Of a stretch of 64,000 nucleotides of DNA, positions 8,902 to 17,440 are shown one piece after another; within the stretch, counting starts at the first letter, position 1; every line of letters begins with the position of its first letter. The stretch is taken from positions 1-64,000 of the forward strand of contig NZ_JBOHKS010000262.1 of assembly GCF_050729195.1 (NCBI RefSeq). The letters run 5' to 3'. The stretch is from Hypericibacter sp050729195 (GTDB taxonomy: Bacteria > Pseudomonadota > Alphaproteobacteria > Dongiales > Dongiaceae). The position numbers and the translations under genes are program-made. Under the pieces are notes generated by a model. It did not search any database and was not told the origin of the DNA. It saw nothing but the letters and a program-made list of their open reading frames with translations.

Positions 8902-9113
8902 GCGCGGCTCGAGACCGGGGCGAGGGGGCGACGAGGTTCCCGAAGGTCGTTCGTCGAAATCAGGCTATCGGCCACGGGCGCCTCGCGCAACGCATTCAAA
9001 TTCCGAGTGTTTTCGGTGGATCCAACATTGGCCAGGCCGGCCCCGGCGCCACTTGTCCGGAGCCGACGATTTCGTGTCATGGTTCGTCAGATGAGCAGTT
9101 TTCGGCAGGCGCC

Positions 9114-10166
9114 ATGAAGCCCTCCAGCGTTCGCCTCGATTATGGTCCGCTCGGTTCGGTCAAGGCCGGCCGGCAACAGCATCTTCTCAACAACATCTCG
9201 ACGGTGGCCCAGGCCGGCGAGCATCTCTGGCTGGCCTCCGACGAAGGTTGCACAGTCGAGCGGCTCTCCTGGGACGGGCGAGGCTATGCCAGGGCCGTCT
9301 CCTACGACCTCTCGGCTTACTTCTCGCTGCCGAAGGGCGGCCCCGAGATCGATGTCGAGGCGCTCTCGATCGATCGCGATCGCCTCTGGATCGCGGGCTC
9401 CCACAGCCGGGTGCGGCAGGCGCCGCCCAGCCCCTCCGACAGCGAGTGTCGTCCGCGAAAATTCCTGGAGAGCCTGACGACGGTCAAACGGCGGCCACGC
9501 CGCTATCTGATCGGGCAACTCCATCTCTCGGCGCAGGGTGGCAAGATCGTCTCGGCCGCCGATGGAACCGCGCCCTGTGTCGCGTTCGATCGGACCGGAA
9601 ACAGCCTGACGCGGGCGCTGCGTGAAGATCCGCACCTGGCCCCGTTTCTCGGCCTGCCCGACAAGGAGAACGGACTGGATATCGAAGGGCTCGGGGCGAA
9701 AGACTACAAAATTTTTCTCGGGCTCCGCGGGCCTGTCATCCGCGGCTATGCGGTGATCCTGCAGCTCTCGGTCGAAATCCAGGGATCGACGGTGAGGCTG
9801 GCCGGGATCGGCGCCGGCAGCCGGCGCTATCGGAAATTCTTCCTCGATCTCGGCGGGCTGGGCGTGCGCGACCTGACCGTCGTCGGCGAGGATCTCGTGA
9901 TCGTCGCGGGGCCGACCATGGGTCTGGATGGACCCTGGTCGGTGCTGCGCTGGCGAAATGCCTTCGGTGCACGCCGCGAGGGATTGGTCGACAAGGATGC
10001 GCTGCGGCGCGAGCCCGGCTTGACGTTCGAAGGACCCGAGCGACCCGAAGGCATCACGCGGTTGTTGCATCCCGATGGGCGGCGCGGCTGGCTGGTCGTC
10101 TATGACCGGCCGGACCCCAAGCGTGTCACCAAGGACGGGAGCTACCGCGCCGATTTCTTTCGCTGA
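9114..10166 (+). CDS. DUF3616 domain protein
   Basis: A 350-residue soluble protein. Repeating strands with charged turns (for example DIEGLG near 185 and RPEGITRL near 310) and the closing YRAD(F) motif match my memory of DUF3616 proteins, which are predicted beta-propeller-like. No signal peptide is visible. The DVEALS, GLDIEGLG and PEGIT segments suggest a repeated calcium-dependent or esterase-like propeller blade, but there is no known function. It is divergent from the flavoprotein operon with a 212-bp spacer and convergent with the LacI-type regulator gene, so it is probably monocistronic. Confidence 0.7.
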   Translation: MKPSSVRLDYGPLGSVKAGRQQHLLNNISTVAQAGEHLWLASDEGCTVERLSWDGRGYARAVSYDLSAYFSLPKGGPEIDVEALSIDRDRLWIAGSHSRVRQAPPSPSDSECRPRKFLESLTTVKRRPRRYLIGQLHLSAQGGKIVSAADGTAPCVAFDRTGNSLTRALREDPHLAPFLGLPDKENGLDIEGLGAKDYKIFLGLRGPVIRGYAVILQLSVEIQGSTVRLAGIGAGSRRYRKFFLDLGGLGVRDLTVVGEDLVIVAGPTMGLDGPWSVLRWRNAFGARREGLVDKDALRREPGLTFEGPERPEGITRLLHPDGRRGWLVVYDRPDPKRVTKDGSYRADFFR

Positions 10167-10200
10167 GCGGTCGGGTGCGATCCGCGGCCGAGCTTGGCTT

Positions 10201-11217
10201 TCAAATCTCCGGAATATTCTCGCGGAAGATGGCCTGGATCCGCACCGGCACGGCGCGCTGGCTGTGATCGTTGCGGGCGGCGCGGATCAGGCGGTCGACG
10301 GCCTCGCGCGCCTCGACGCGCGGATTCTGGTCGATCACCGCATCCATGATGCCGGAGAGGAGGAAGCGGCGGGTATATTCGGTCAGCTCATGGCCGATGA
10401 ACACGACCTGACGCGCGCGGCCCGATTCCTCGAGTGCCTGGGCGATGCCGCGATTGCCGGCGCCGATATTGTAGATGCCGCCGAGATCGGCATAGGTCCG
10501 CAGCAGGGTCCGCGCCTCCTGATAGGCACGCTGGGAATCGTCGCGGATTTCGCGGAGCTCGACGATGGTGAGGGCGGGGAAGGCCTCGGCCAGCATATGG
10601 CGGAAGCCCATCTCGCGCTCTTCATGGCCGCGATAGCTGAGCGATCCGGCGAAGAGCGCGACCTTGCCGCGGCCCGCGCCCATGAAGCGCCCGAGCAGAT
10701 GGCCGGCGAGGCGGCCCGCGGCGCGATTGTCGACGCCGACATAGCCGACGCGCGGCACGTTCGAGATGTCGGAGACCAGCGTCAGGACCGGCACGCCCTC
10801 GACCGAAAGATTGCGGATCGCTTCGCGCACGGTCGGATGATCGAGCGCGATCACGCCGACGCCCTGCGTCTGGCCGCGGATCGCGTGCAGACGCGCCGCC
10901 AGCGCATCGGGATTGAAGCCTTCGATCAAGTGGACACGGATATGCGCCTCCTTCTGGCGCAGCGCCGCCATCTCTTCGAGATGGCCGGCCAGCATCGTCA
11001 TGAAGGTGTTGGAGCCGCCAGGCAGGACGAAATCGAGCTCGATCTCGCTCTGCTGGTCGGGCGCGACCGTGCCTTCCAGATAGCCCAGCCGCTCGGCGGC
11101 CGTGAGCACGCGGTCGCGGGTGCGGACTTTGACGCCTTCGCGCTTGTTCAGCACGCGATCCACCGTCGCCGTGGAGACGCCGGCTTCGCGTGCGATATCG
11201 GCAATCGTGGTTCGCAT
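10201..11217 (-). CDS. LacI-family transcriptional regulator
   Basis: A 338-residue regulator. The DNA-binding helix-turn-helix covers residues 4-24 (TIADIAREAGVS, then TVDRVLN) and is followed by a hinge helix near 45-60. The remaining 270 residues are a periplasmic-binding-protein-like sensor with YVGVDNRAAG and FIGHELTE segments, as in sugar-responsive members. ATG 11217 places the helix-turn-helix at the very N terminus as usual; the frame continues upstream without family character. The gene is divergent from the carbohydrate operon beginning at 11697, so this protein very probably regulates that operon and itself. The effector is likely the imported sugar or a derivative. Confidence 0.9.
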   Translation of the reverse strand: MRTTIADIAREAGVSTATVDRVLNKREGVKVRTRDRVLTAAERLGYLEGTVAPDQQSEIELDFVLPGGSNTFMTMLAGHLEEMAALRQKEAHIRVHLIEGFNPDALAARLHAIRGQTQGVGVIALDHPTVREAIRNLSVEGVPVLTLVSDISNVPRVGYVGVDNRAAGRLAGHLLGRFMGAGRGKVALFAGSLSYRGHEEREMGFRHMLAEAFPALTIVELREIRDDSQRAYQEARTLLRTYADLGGIYNIGAGNRGIAQALEESGRARQVVFIGHELTEYTRRFLLSGIMDAVIDQNPRVEAREAVDRLIRAARNDHSQRAVPVRIQAIFRENIPEI

Positions 11218-11347
11218 GAAGCTCTTTCGATCCTTCGGTTCGTTCAGCGCCGGCTGGCCGAGGCCGCGATGTCGCCCGGCAGACGGGGTCGATTCTTGAG
11301 GTAATCCATCATTTTCTGACCATCCGGGCGAAAGCACGACTCTATCT

Positions 11348-11374
11348 ATGATGTAAAATGATGGTTTCTGTCAA
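11348..11374 (-). promoter_or_regulatory. Putative promoter/operator of the LacI-type regulator gene
   Basis: On the minus strand TTGACA (complement of 11369-11374) is followed by CATCAT at 11363-11358 and CATCAT at 11353-11348, the two hexamers exactly one helical turn apart. The same arrangement occurs in the opposite direction at 11616-11644. The -10 element is not clear. The repeated hexamers are candidate binding sites for the regulator. Confidence 0.5.
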
Positions 11375-11615
11375 CAGCCTCGAAGGACGGAAGGCAAGAG
11401 CTTCATGAAGCAGGAGAAATACTCGGTCTCCCGCTGAACCCTTGGGGTGACCCGAAATAATCTCCGCTTTCTCAATCAATTAAGATCAATTTCCGGCGCC
11501 CAAAAATCAGGCAGTGCGTCTCGATTCCGATAGCAAAAGAACGCCCGCCTGCCAAGGTTTCCCGCGCGTGGCCCCATGAAATTGATGAAAGACTAGGCGC
11601 GTTGCATCTTTTTTG

Positions 11616-11644
11616 TTGACAGAGAATGCATCAAATAGCATCAA
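11616..11644 (+). promoter_or_regulatory. Putative promoter/operator of the carbohydrate operon
   Basis: TTGACA at 11616-11621 is followed by CATCAA at 11629-11634 and CATCAA at 11639-11644. With a 17-bp spacer the second hexamer would take the -10 place, where it matches TATAAT poorly, so the promoter may need activation or be weak. It mirrors the arrangement facing the regulator gene. Confidence 0.5.
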
Positions 11645-11696
11645 TCTTTCCATCAAAACGGGGCGACCGAGACCCCAACACTGGGAGGACTGATCC

Positions 11697-13322
11697 ATGG
11701 CCTTGAGTGCCAAGACACCCGGATTGCGTTCATCGATGAGCCGCCGCCGCGTTCTGAAGGCGGCGGGTTCGACGGCTGCCATTACGGCGGCGGTCGGTAT
11801 TGCGCCTCGCTTTCTGTCGATCCGCTCGGCGCATGCCGATACCGGTCTGGCGAGCGGGATGACCGGCGGACCGACCGGATTTCCGGGTGCCGAGCGCTAT
11901 CAATATGGCCCGGACTCACCTGAAGGCCGCGCGATCGACGCACTCAAGCAGATGGTCGGCGCGGGCAAGGCCCCGAAGAAGCTGGTCATGATGCTGTCGG
12001 ACGGTTCGGTCGGCCAGCTGACCAAGGCGTTCCCGGAAGGCGCGCCGGCGGTGAAGGATCTGTTCGAGAAGGAAACGGGCATCGCGCTGGAGGTCGTCGG
12101 CGTGCCGACCGGCCAGGAATTCACCAAGACGATGCAGGACATCTCGACCAAGGGCGGGTCCTTCGACGTCTATGCGACGGAATGGAACCGGCTGGGCGAT
12201 CTGGCCGAGACCAAGGGCCTCGTCCAGATGGATGAGTTTGTCGCGAAGTATAAGCCGCAGTGGGATGAGCCGGGCCGCGGCTATGTCGGCGGCAAGCAGG
12301 GCGTGGCGCTGCTCAACGAGTATCGCGGCCATACCTACGGCGTGTCGCTCGACGGCGACTTCCAGTGCTGGGTCTATCGCAAGGATCTGTTCGAGAGCGC
12401 CGACGAGCAGTCGGCGTTCAAGGCGAAATATGGCTACGACCTCGTCTTCCCGACCACCTGGAAGCAGATGGACGACGTGGCCACCTTCTTCCATCGCCCG
12501 GACAAGGGCCTGTTCGGCTGCACCGATCTGCGCAACCAGGGCTGGGGCTACACCAACTGGTATCAGCGCTTCTGCTCGACGGCTTCGCCCAACCAGTATC
12601 TCTTCAAGGATGACGGTACGCCGCTGATCAATTCCGAGCATGGCATCCTGGCGACGACGGAATATGTCGACAGCCTGAAATACCATTCGCCCGACGCCAT
12701 CTCCTGGGGCTGGCCGGAGCAGTATGGCAACATGGCCGCCGGCGGCGCCGCGATGACCTGCGCCTTCTCCAACATGCCGAAGTTCCTCGACAACCCCGGC
12801 AATGACGGATCGAAGGTCACGGGCAAGCTCGCCTCCTCGAAGCCGCCGGGACGCGAGATCGACGGCAAAATCGTCAGCCGCTCGGTGCTGTGGCTCAACC
12901 TGACGGCCTCGATCTCGGCCCAGGGCAAGCATGCCGAAGTCTGCTACCTGCTGCTGCAATGGCTGGGCTCGAGCCGGATCTACAGCTGGATGACCGCCAA
13001 TCCGGCCGGCTATTTCGATCCGTTCCAGCTCGCGAACTTCTCCGACCCGCTGGTGCAGGAGACCTATCACGCCTACCACGTGAAGACGATCCAGGAGACG
13101 ATCGCCCGCGCGGTGCCGACCATCAACTATCCCGGTGCCACCGCCTACCACAATGCTCTCGACGAGAATCTCGTGGCTGCTCTCACCAAGGCGAAGACGC
13201 CGGAGCAGGCGATGAACGACACCGAGAAGGAGTGGAAGAAGATCACGCGGCGCATCGGCGAGGACAAGATCGTCGAGGCGATCAAGACCAACAAGGCCGC
13301 CTGGCCGACCATCCTGGACTGA
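11697..13322 (+). CDS. Extracellular solute-binding protein of a carbohydrate ABC importer, Tat-exported
   Basis: A 541-residue binding protein. The N terminus carries a twin-arginine signal, SRRRVLK at 15-21, followed by a hydrophobic alanine-rich stretch and a likely cleavage near residue 48 (AHA). The length is well above ordinary MalE-type proteins and close to the glycerol-binding GlpV group of rhizobial GlpSTPQV transporters. As in that system, two permease and two ATPase genes follow. Tat export suggests folding before export. ATG 11697 follows GGGAGGAC at the proper distance. A strong hairpin with a T-rich tail comes directly after the stop, which would make this the most abundant product of the operon. 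The ligand is probably a sugar, sugar acid or polyol. Confidence 0.9.
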   Translation: MALSAKTPGLRSSMSRRRVLKAAGSTAAITAAVGIAPRFLSIRSAHADTGLASGMTGGPTGFPGAERYQYGPDSPEGRAIDALKQMVGAGKAPKKLVMMLSDGSVGQLTKAFPEGAPAVKDLFEKETGIALEVVGVPTGQEFTKTMQDISTKGGSFDVYATEWNRLGDLAETKGLVQMDEFVAKYKPQWDEPGRGYVGGKQGVALLNEYRGHTYGVSLDGDFQCWVYRKDLFESADEQSAFKAKYGYDLVFPTTWKQMDDVATFFHRPDKGLFGCTDLRNQGWGYTNWYQRFCSTASPNQYLFKDDGTPLINSEHGILATTEYVDSLKYHSPDAISWGWPEQYGNMAAGGAAMTCAFSNMPKFLDNPGNDGSKVTGKLASSKPPGREIDGKIVSRSVLWLNLTASISAQGKHAEVCYLLLQWLGSSRIYSWMTANPAGYFDPFQLANFSDPLVQETYHAYHVKTIQETIARAVPTINYPGATAYHNALDENLVAALTKAKTPEQAMNDTEKEWKKITRRIGEDKIVEAIKTNKAAWPTILD

Positions 13323-13332
13323 TTTGATCCGC

Positions 13333-13371
13333 GGGCCGGGCAGCGCTGGTCGCTGCCCGGCCCTTCTTTTT
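13333..13371 (+). terminator. Strong hairpin terminator between binding-protein and permease genes
   Basis: GGGCCGGGCAGCG at 13333-13345 pairs perfectly with 13351-13363 over 13 bp with a five-base loop, then TTCTTTTTC follows. It lies inside the operon, so it probably causes partial termination and raises binding protein over membrane components. Confidence 0.85.
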
Positions 13372-13405
13372 CTGGAACTTCGCGAAACCGGCCGGCTTCC
13401 CACCC

Positions 13406-14266
13406 ATGAAGCGTTCCATTGTCTTCGAGCTCGTTCGCTACGCGCTGATCCTCGCCGCAGTCGCGATCACGCTCGTGCCGATCGTCTGGATGGCCACCAT
13501 GGCCTTCAAGCCGATCCCCGAATGGACCGCGAGCGGCGCCAACCTGACCTGGTGGCCGCGCGAGCCCACCCTCGACAATTTCCGCTTCGTCTTCGGCGAG
13601 GAAACGTCGGAGCTGATCGTGGCGCTCGACAAAAGCGCGGTCCGGCCGATCGTCGCCTCCCTGCTGGCCGCGATCTTCGGCACGCTCATCGCCATGACCT
13701 GCGGTACGGCCGCGGCCTATGGCCTCTCACGCTTCAATGTCGGCGGCAACCTGCCGCTGGCCCTGATCCAGCTGCGGCTGTTCCCGCCGATGGCGGTGAT
13801 GATTCCGATCATGATCATGTGGAGCTTCCTCGGCCTGGTCGATACCTGGTGGGGGCTGGCGCTGGTCTATGGCATCGTCACGCTGCCCTTCGCCTTCTGG
13901 CTGATGAAGACCTTCTTCGACGAGATGCCGCGCGAGATCGAGGAGGCGGCGCTGGTCGAAGGCTGTTCGCGCTTCCGCGTCTTCATGCGCATCACCCTGC
14001 CGGTGATGCGCGCACCGCTGGCGAGCTCGGCACTCTTCGTCTTCATCCTCAACTGGTCCGACTATCTGATCGGCCTGCTGCTCACCACCAAGGAGTGGGT
14101 GACGGTGCCGGTCTATATGGCCAGCTTGTCTTCCTCCATGACCGGTCAGCTCTATGGCGCCAAGGCGGCGCTGGGGTTGATCGCGGCCGTGCCGCCGGTG
14201 GTGCTGGGCATCGCGATTCAGAAATATCTGGTCCGCGGCCTGACCTTCGGCGCGCTCAAGCAATAG
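13406..14266 (+). CDS. Carbohydrate ABC transporter permease (MalG type)
   Basis: A 286-residue inner-membrane permease with six hydrophobic helices. The first covers residues 9-32, and a large outside loop with WTASGANLTWWPREPTLDNF follows, characteristic of MalG-like subunits. The cytoplasmic EAA loop reads EIEEAALVEGCSRFRVFMRI near residues 180-200, the docking site for an ATPase subunit. It is separated from the binding-protein gene by the terminator and is followed 19 bp later by the MalF-type partner. Start ATG 13406 has a weak ribosome site. The reversed gene order (MalG type before MalF type) is a small peculiarity. Confidence 0.9.
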   Translation: MKRSIVFELVRYALILAAVAITLVPIVWMATMAFKPIPEWTASGANLTWWPREPTLDNFRFVFGEETSELIVALDKSAVRPIVASLLAAIFGTLIAMTCGTAAAYGLSRFNVGGNLPLALIQLRLFPPMAVMIPIMIMWSFLGLVDTWWGLALVYGIVTLPFAFWLMKTFFDEMPREIEEAALVEGCSRFRVFMRITLPVMRAPLASSALFVFILNWSDYLIGLLLTTKEWVTVPVYMASLSSSMTGQLYGAKAALGLIAAVPPVVLGIAIQKYLVRGLTFGALKQ

Positions 14267-14285
14267 AGCCGGAGACCGACGTCCC

Positions 14286-15218
14286 GTGACCGCCACGACT
14301 TCAACCCCTGCGAACCTGCCGCGGCAACTGACCCTGGATGAGGAGGGCAAGCGCCTCGGCTTCCGCATGACGTTGCCGACGCAGATCCTGATCCTCTTCA
14401 TCGCCGTCTTCCCGCTGCTGATGCAGATCTATATCAGCCTGACGGACTGGTCGCCGCTCGACGGGGTGAACTGGGTCTCGGCCTATGAAAGCTGGAACAA
14501 TTTCGCCAATTTCGTCGACCTGATCCAGGACGACCGGCTCTGGGCAGCGCTGCGGCGCACCTTCCTGGTGATGGCGGTCTGCGTCCCGGCGCAGTTCTTC
14601 CTGGCGCTGGGACTGGCGGTGCTGTTCGTCGACAACTTCATCGGCAAGCGGCTGTTCTACTCGATCCTGCTGACGCCGATGATGGTGGTGCCCTCGGTCG
14701 CCGGCTACATGTTCTTCATGCTGTTCCAGTCGGGCGGGCCCATCAACGGGATCATCTCGGGCGTCACTGGCATGGACTTTGCGGTCGCCTGGCTCTCCGA
14801 TCCGAAGCTGGCGCTGGTCGCGGTGATGATCGCCGATATCTGGCAATGGACGCCGCTCATGTTCCTGATCCTGCTGGCGGGCCTGATCGGCGTGCCGGAG
14901 GACCAGCTCCGTGCGGCGACCCTCCTGGGTGCCTCCTGGTGGCAGCGCTTCATCACCATCATGCTGCCGCGCATCAAGATCGTGATCGTGATCGCGCTGG
15001 CGATCCGGGTGGTCGAGATATTCAAGATCTTCGACACGCTCTATGTAATGACCGGCGGCGGACCCGGCGTCGCGACCGAGACGATCTCGGTCTATATCTA
15101 CAAGATCACGACCCAGGACCTGACCTGGGCCTATGTCGCGGCCATCGCCCTCTTCATCCTGATCACGCTGTCGGTCGTGGCCAACATGGCGCTGCGCCGG
15201 ATGGGGCGGAGGAGCTGA
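14286..15218 (+). CDS. Carbohydrate ABC transporter permease (MalF/UgpA type)
   Basis: A 310-residue permease with six membrane helices beginning near residue 36 (TQILILFIAVFPLLMQIYIS). A PFDGVNWVSAYESW-like outside loop comes next, and the EAA-type loop near 205-225 reads EDQLRAATLLGASWWQRF. A YVMTGGGPGVATET segment near residue 250 is diagnostic for MalF/UgpA proteins. The start is GTG 14286. The stop at 15216-15218 is followed after one base by the ATG of the first ATPase gene, so expression is tightly coupled. It should form a heterodimer with the MalG-type subunit. Confidence 0.9.
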   Translation: MTATTSTPANLPRQLTLDEEGKRLGFRMTLPTQILILFIAVFPLLMQIYISLTDWSPLDGVNWVSAYESWNNFANFVDLIQDDRLWAALRRTFLVMAVCVPAQFFLALGLAVLFVDNFIGKRLFYSILLTPMMVVPSVAGYMFFMLFQSGGPINGIISGVTGMDFAVAWLSDPKLALVAVMIADIWQWTPLMFLILLAGLIGVPEDQLRAATLLGASWWQRFITIMLPRIKIVIVIALAIRVVEIFKIFDTLYVMTGGGPGVATETISVYIYKITTQDLTWAYVAAIALFILITLSVVANMALRRMGRRS

Positions 15219-15219
15219 C

Positions 15220-16317
15220 ATGGCCGCCATCCATCTCGAGAACCTGGTCAAGCATTTCGGCGGCTTCTCGGCCATCAAGCAGATGGACCTGGAGATCCGC
15301 GACAAGGAATTCATGGCGCTGCTGGGCCCGTCGGGTTGCGGCAAATCAACCACCATGAACATCATCGCCGGCATGGAGAGCCCGAGCTCGGGCCGCGTGC
15401 TGTTCGACGGCGTCGATGTCTCGCAGACCCCGATGGGCAAGCGCGGCGTCGGTTTCGTGTTCCAGAACTACGCCATCTTCACCCATATGACCGTGCGCCA
15501 GAACCTGGCCTATGGCCTGAAGATGCGCCATCTGCCCAAGGCCGAGATCGACAAGGCCGTCGCCAAGGTCGCCGAGCTCCTGCAGCTCGAGCCCTATCTC
15601 GACCGGCCCGCGGCCAAGCTCTCGGTCAATATCCTGCAGCGCCTGGCGATCGGCCGCTCGGCCGCGGTCAATCCCTCGATCTTCCTGCTGGACGAGCCGT
15701 TGTCGAACGTCGATGCGGCCTTCCGCGCGGTGATGCGCACCGAGCTCAAGCATCTGCAGCGTGAGTTCGGCCAGACCATGGTCTATGTGACCCATGACCA
15801 GCTCGAAGCCATGACCATGGCCGACCGCATCGCCGTGATGGATCACGGACTCCTGCAGCAGGTCGGCAGCCCGCTCGATGTCTACAACAATCCTTGCAAT
15901 ACCTTCGTCGCCCGTTTCCTCGGCGCGCCCGGCATGAATCTCATCGCCGGCACGGTCATCGAAGAAAACGGACGGCTCTCGATCGACTGTGGACCCGCGG
16001 GACGCTCTGAAACGCTGGCAGCACCCCTGGCGGCCGGTGTTCGCAAGGCCGGTGCGAAGGACGTCCATTTTGGCATCCGCCCCGAGGATCTGGAATTCGC
16101 CGCGGAAGGCGGGGCTGGGATGGTCATGCAGGTCATCTTCGTCGAACGTATCGGGCCGCGCGCCATCCTGCATCTGGCGGCGGGCGACCGTGCCGCGAAG
16201 ATCGTCACCGAGAACCTGGCCGCGGTGAAGACCGGCGAGCGCCTGCGCCTCACGCCGCGTGCGGGCCGGGTCCGGCTCTTCGAGGCCGGCAGCGGCCGCG
16301 CGATCCTGGAGGCGTGA
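15220..16317 (+). CDS. ABC importer ATPase 1 with degenerate signature motif
   Basis: A 365-residue MalK-like ATPase. Walker A GPSGCGKST is at 36-44, the Q-loop glutamine at 82, Walker B FLLDE at 155-159 with D158 and the catalytic-type E159, and the H-loop histidine at 192. The ABC signature, normally LSGGQ, reads LSVNI at 134-138. A C-terminal OB-fold (TOBE-like) domain fills roughly 240-365. The next gene encodes a second ATPase with an intact signature but an altered Walker B, so the two probably work as a heterodimer with one competent and one degenerate site. Comparable pairs (GlpS/GlpT) are known for the rhizobial glycerol importer. ATG 15220 lies one base after the permease stop. Confidence 0.9.
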   Translation: MAAIHLENLVKHFGGFSAIKQMDLEIRDKEFMALLGPSGCGKSTTMNIIAGMESPSSGRVLFDGVDVSQTPMGKRGVGFVFQNYAIFTHMTVRQNLAYGLKMRHLPKAEIDKAVAKVAELLQLEPYLDRPAAKLSVNILQRLAIGRSAAVNPSIFLLDEPLSNVDAAFRAVMRTELKHLQREFGQTMVYVTHDQLEAMTMADRIAVMDHGLLQQVGSPLDVYNNPCNTFVARFLGAPGMNLIAGTVIEENGRLSIDCGPAGRSETLAAPLAAGVRKAGAKDVHFGIRPEDLEFAAEGGAGMVMQVIFVERIGPRAILHLAAGDRAAKIVTENLAAVKTGERLRLTPRAGRVRLFEAGSGRAILEA

Positions 16318-16321
16318 CCTC

Positions 16322-17422
16322 ATGGCCGAGATCGAATTCGTCAATGTCTCGAAAAGCTTCGGCAAGACCGTCGCGGTCAAGGATCTGTCCTTCCGCGTCG
16401 CCGACAACGAGTTCTTCTGCTTCTTCGGGCCGCCCTCCTCGGGCAAGACCACGATCCTGCGGCTGATCCTGGGATTGGAGACGCCGGACCAGGGCGAAGT
16501 CCGGATCGGCGGCAAGAATGTGACGCTGCTGCCGCCGGCCGTGCGCAATGTCGCGATGGTGTTCCAGAATCTCGCGCTCTTCCCGCATATGACGGCACGC
16601 GACAATATCCGCTTCCCGCTGGTCGAGCGCAAAGTGGCGCCTTCCGTGGCCGAGACACGTCTCGCCGCGGTCGCCGAGAAGCTCCATATCGGCCATATCC
16701 TGCATAAGCTGCCGGCCCATCTCTCGGGTGGCGAGCGCCAGCGTGTGGCGATTGCCCGCGCGTTGGTGGTCGAGCCTAACGCCTATCTGATGGACGATCC
16801 GATTTCAGCACTCGATGCGCGGCTGCGCGAGGAGACCCGCGTCGAACTGAAGCGCATCCAGACCGAGCTGGGTCGCACCTTGGTTTATGTGACGCATGAC
16901 CAGGAAGAGGCGATGTCGGTTGCCGATCGCATGGCCGTGCTCGAACATGGCGAGATCCGCCAGCTCGGCAGCCCGCGCGACATCTATATGACGCCCGCCA
17001 GCCGCTATGTCGCCCGGCTGGTGGGATCGCCGCCGATCAATCTCATTCCCGGCCGCATGGACCAGGCCCAGTCGCTGTTCCGCGCCGATGGCGGCGAGCT
17101 CAAGGTGCCGCTGGCCAACCGGTCGCAGGCGGGAGCGGGAGCGCTCGAGCTGGGCGTGCGACCGGAGGATGTCCGGATCGTCTCGCCCGACCGTGCCGAT
17201 GCCGCCCCTGCCGAAGTCTATGAGCTGCAACCCTTGGGCGGTTACACGATCGTCGACGTGAAATATGGCGGGCTGATCCTGCGGGCCCTGGTCCAGGGCC
17301 AGACGGGCTTGAAGCTCGGCGAGCGCATCGGCCTGGCGCTCGATCCGGCGCGGATCCATCTGTTCTCGAGCGAGGACGGTCGCGCCTTCGCCCATGGATC
17401 CTCCGCCATCGCCGCCGCATAA
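16322..17422 (+). CDS. ABC importer ATPase 2 with Asp in place of the catalytic Glu
   Basis: A 366-residue MalK-like ATPase. Walker A GPPSSGKTT is at 36-44, the Q-loop glutamine at 82, the signature LSGGE at 134-138 and the H-loop histidine at 192. Walker B ends LMDD at 156-159, so residue 159 is aspartate where MalK-type proteins have the catalytic glutamate (codons GAC GAT read directly). A TOBE-like C-terminal domain follows. ATG 16322 lies four bases after the end of ATPase 1 and gives the usual N terminus; the frame is open 21 codons further upstream inside the other gene. Domain positions match ATPase 1 residue for residue, which suggests an old duplication followed by division of labour. 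Confidence 0.9.
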   Translation: MAEIEFVNVSKSFGKTVAVKDLSFRVADNEFFCFFGPPSSGKTTILRLILGLETPDQGEVRIGGKNVTLLPPAVRNVAMVFQNLALFPHMTARDNIRFPLVERKVAPSVAETRLAAVAEKLHIGHILHKLPAHLSGGERQRVAIARALVVEPNAYLMDDPISALDARLREETRVELKRIQTELGRTLVYVTHDQEEAMSVADRMAVLEHGEIRQLGSPRDIYMTPASRYVARLVGSPPINLIPGRMDQAQSLFRADGGELKVPLANRSQAGAGALELGVRPEDVRIVSPDRADAAPAEVYELQPLGGYTIVDVKYGGLILRALVQGQTGLKLGERIGLALDPARIHLFSSEDGRAFAHGSSAIAAA

Positions 17423-17440
17423 GGAGAGAGGAAACCCGCC

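Larger units (their letters stand above)
11218..11696. other. Divergent promoter region between LacI-type regulator and carbohydrate operon
   Basis: The 479-bp spacer contains two outward-facing TTGACA boxes about 250 bp apart, each followed by a tandem CATCAW pair with 10-bp period (listed separately). The middle holds A/T-rich stretches such as AATCAATTAAGATCAA near 11474 and GAAATTGATGAAAG near 11577. GGAGGAC precedes the ATG at 11697. No gene is convincing in it. Confidence 0.6.

Noticed and set aside
8898..9080. 60-codon frame overlapping the start of the HcnB/OoxA-like gene in an ATGA, a possible missing small subunit
   Set aside because: It has no cysteines, so it cannot be the ferredoxin-like subunit, and no family character or ribosome site is seen.
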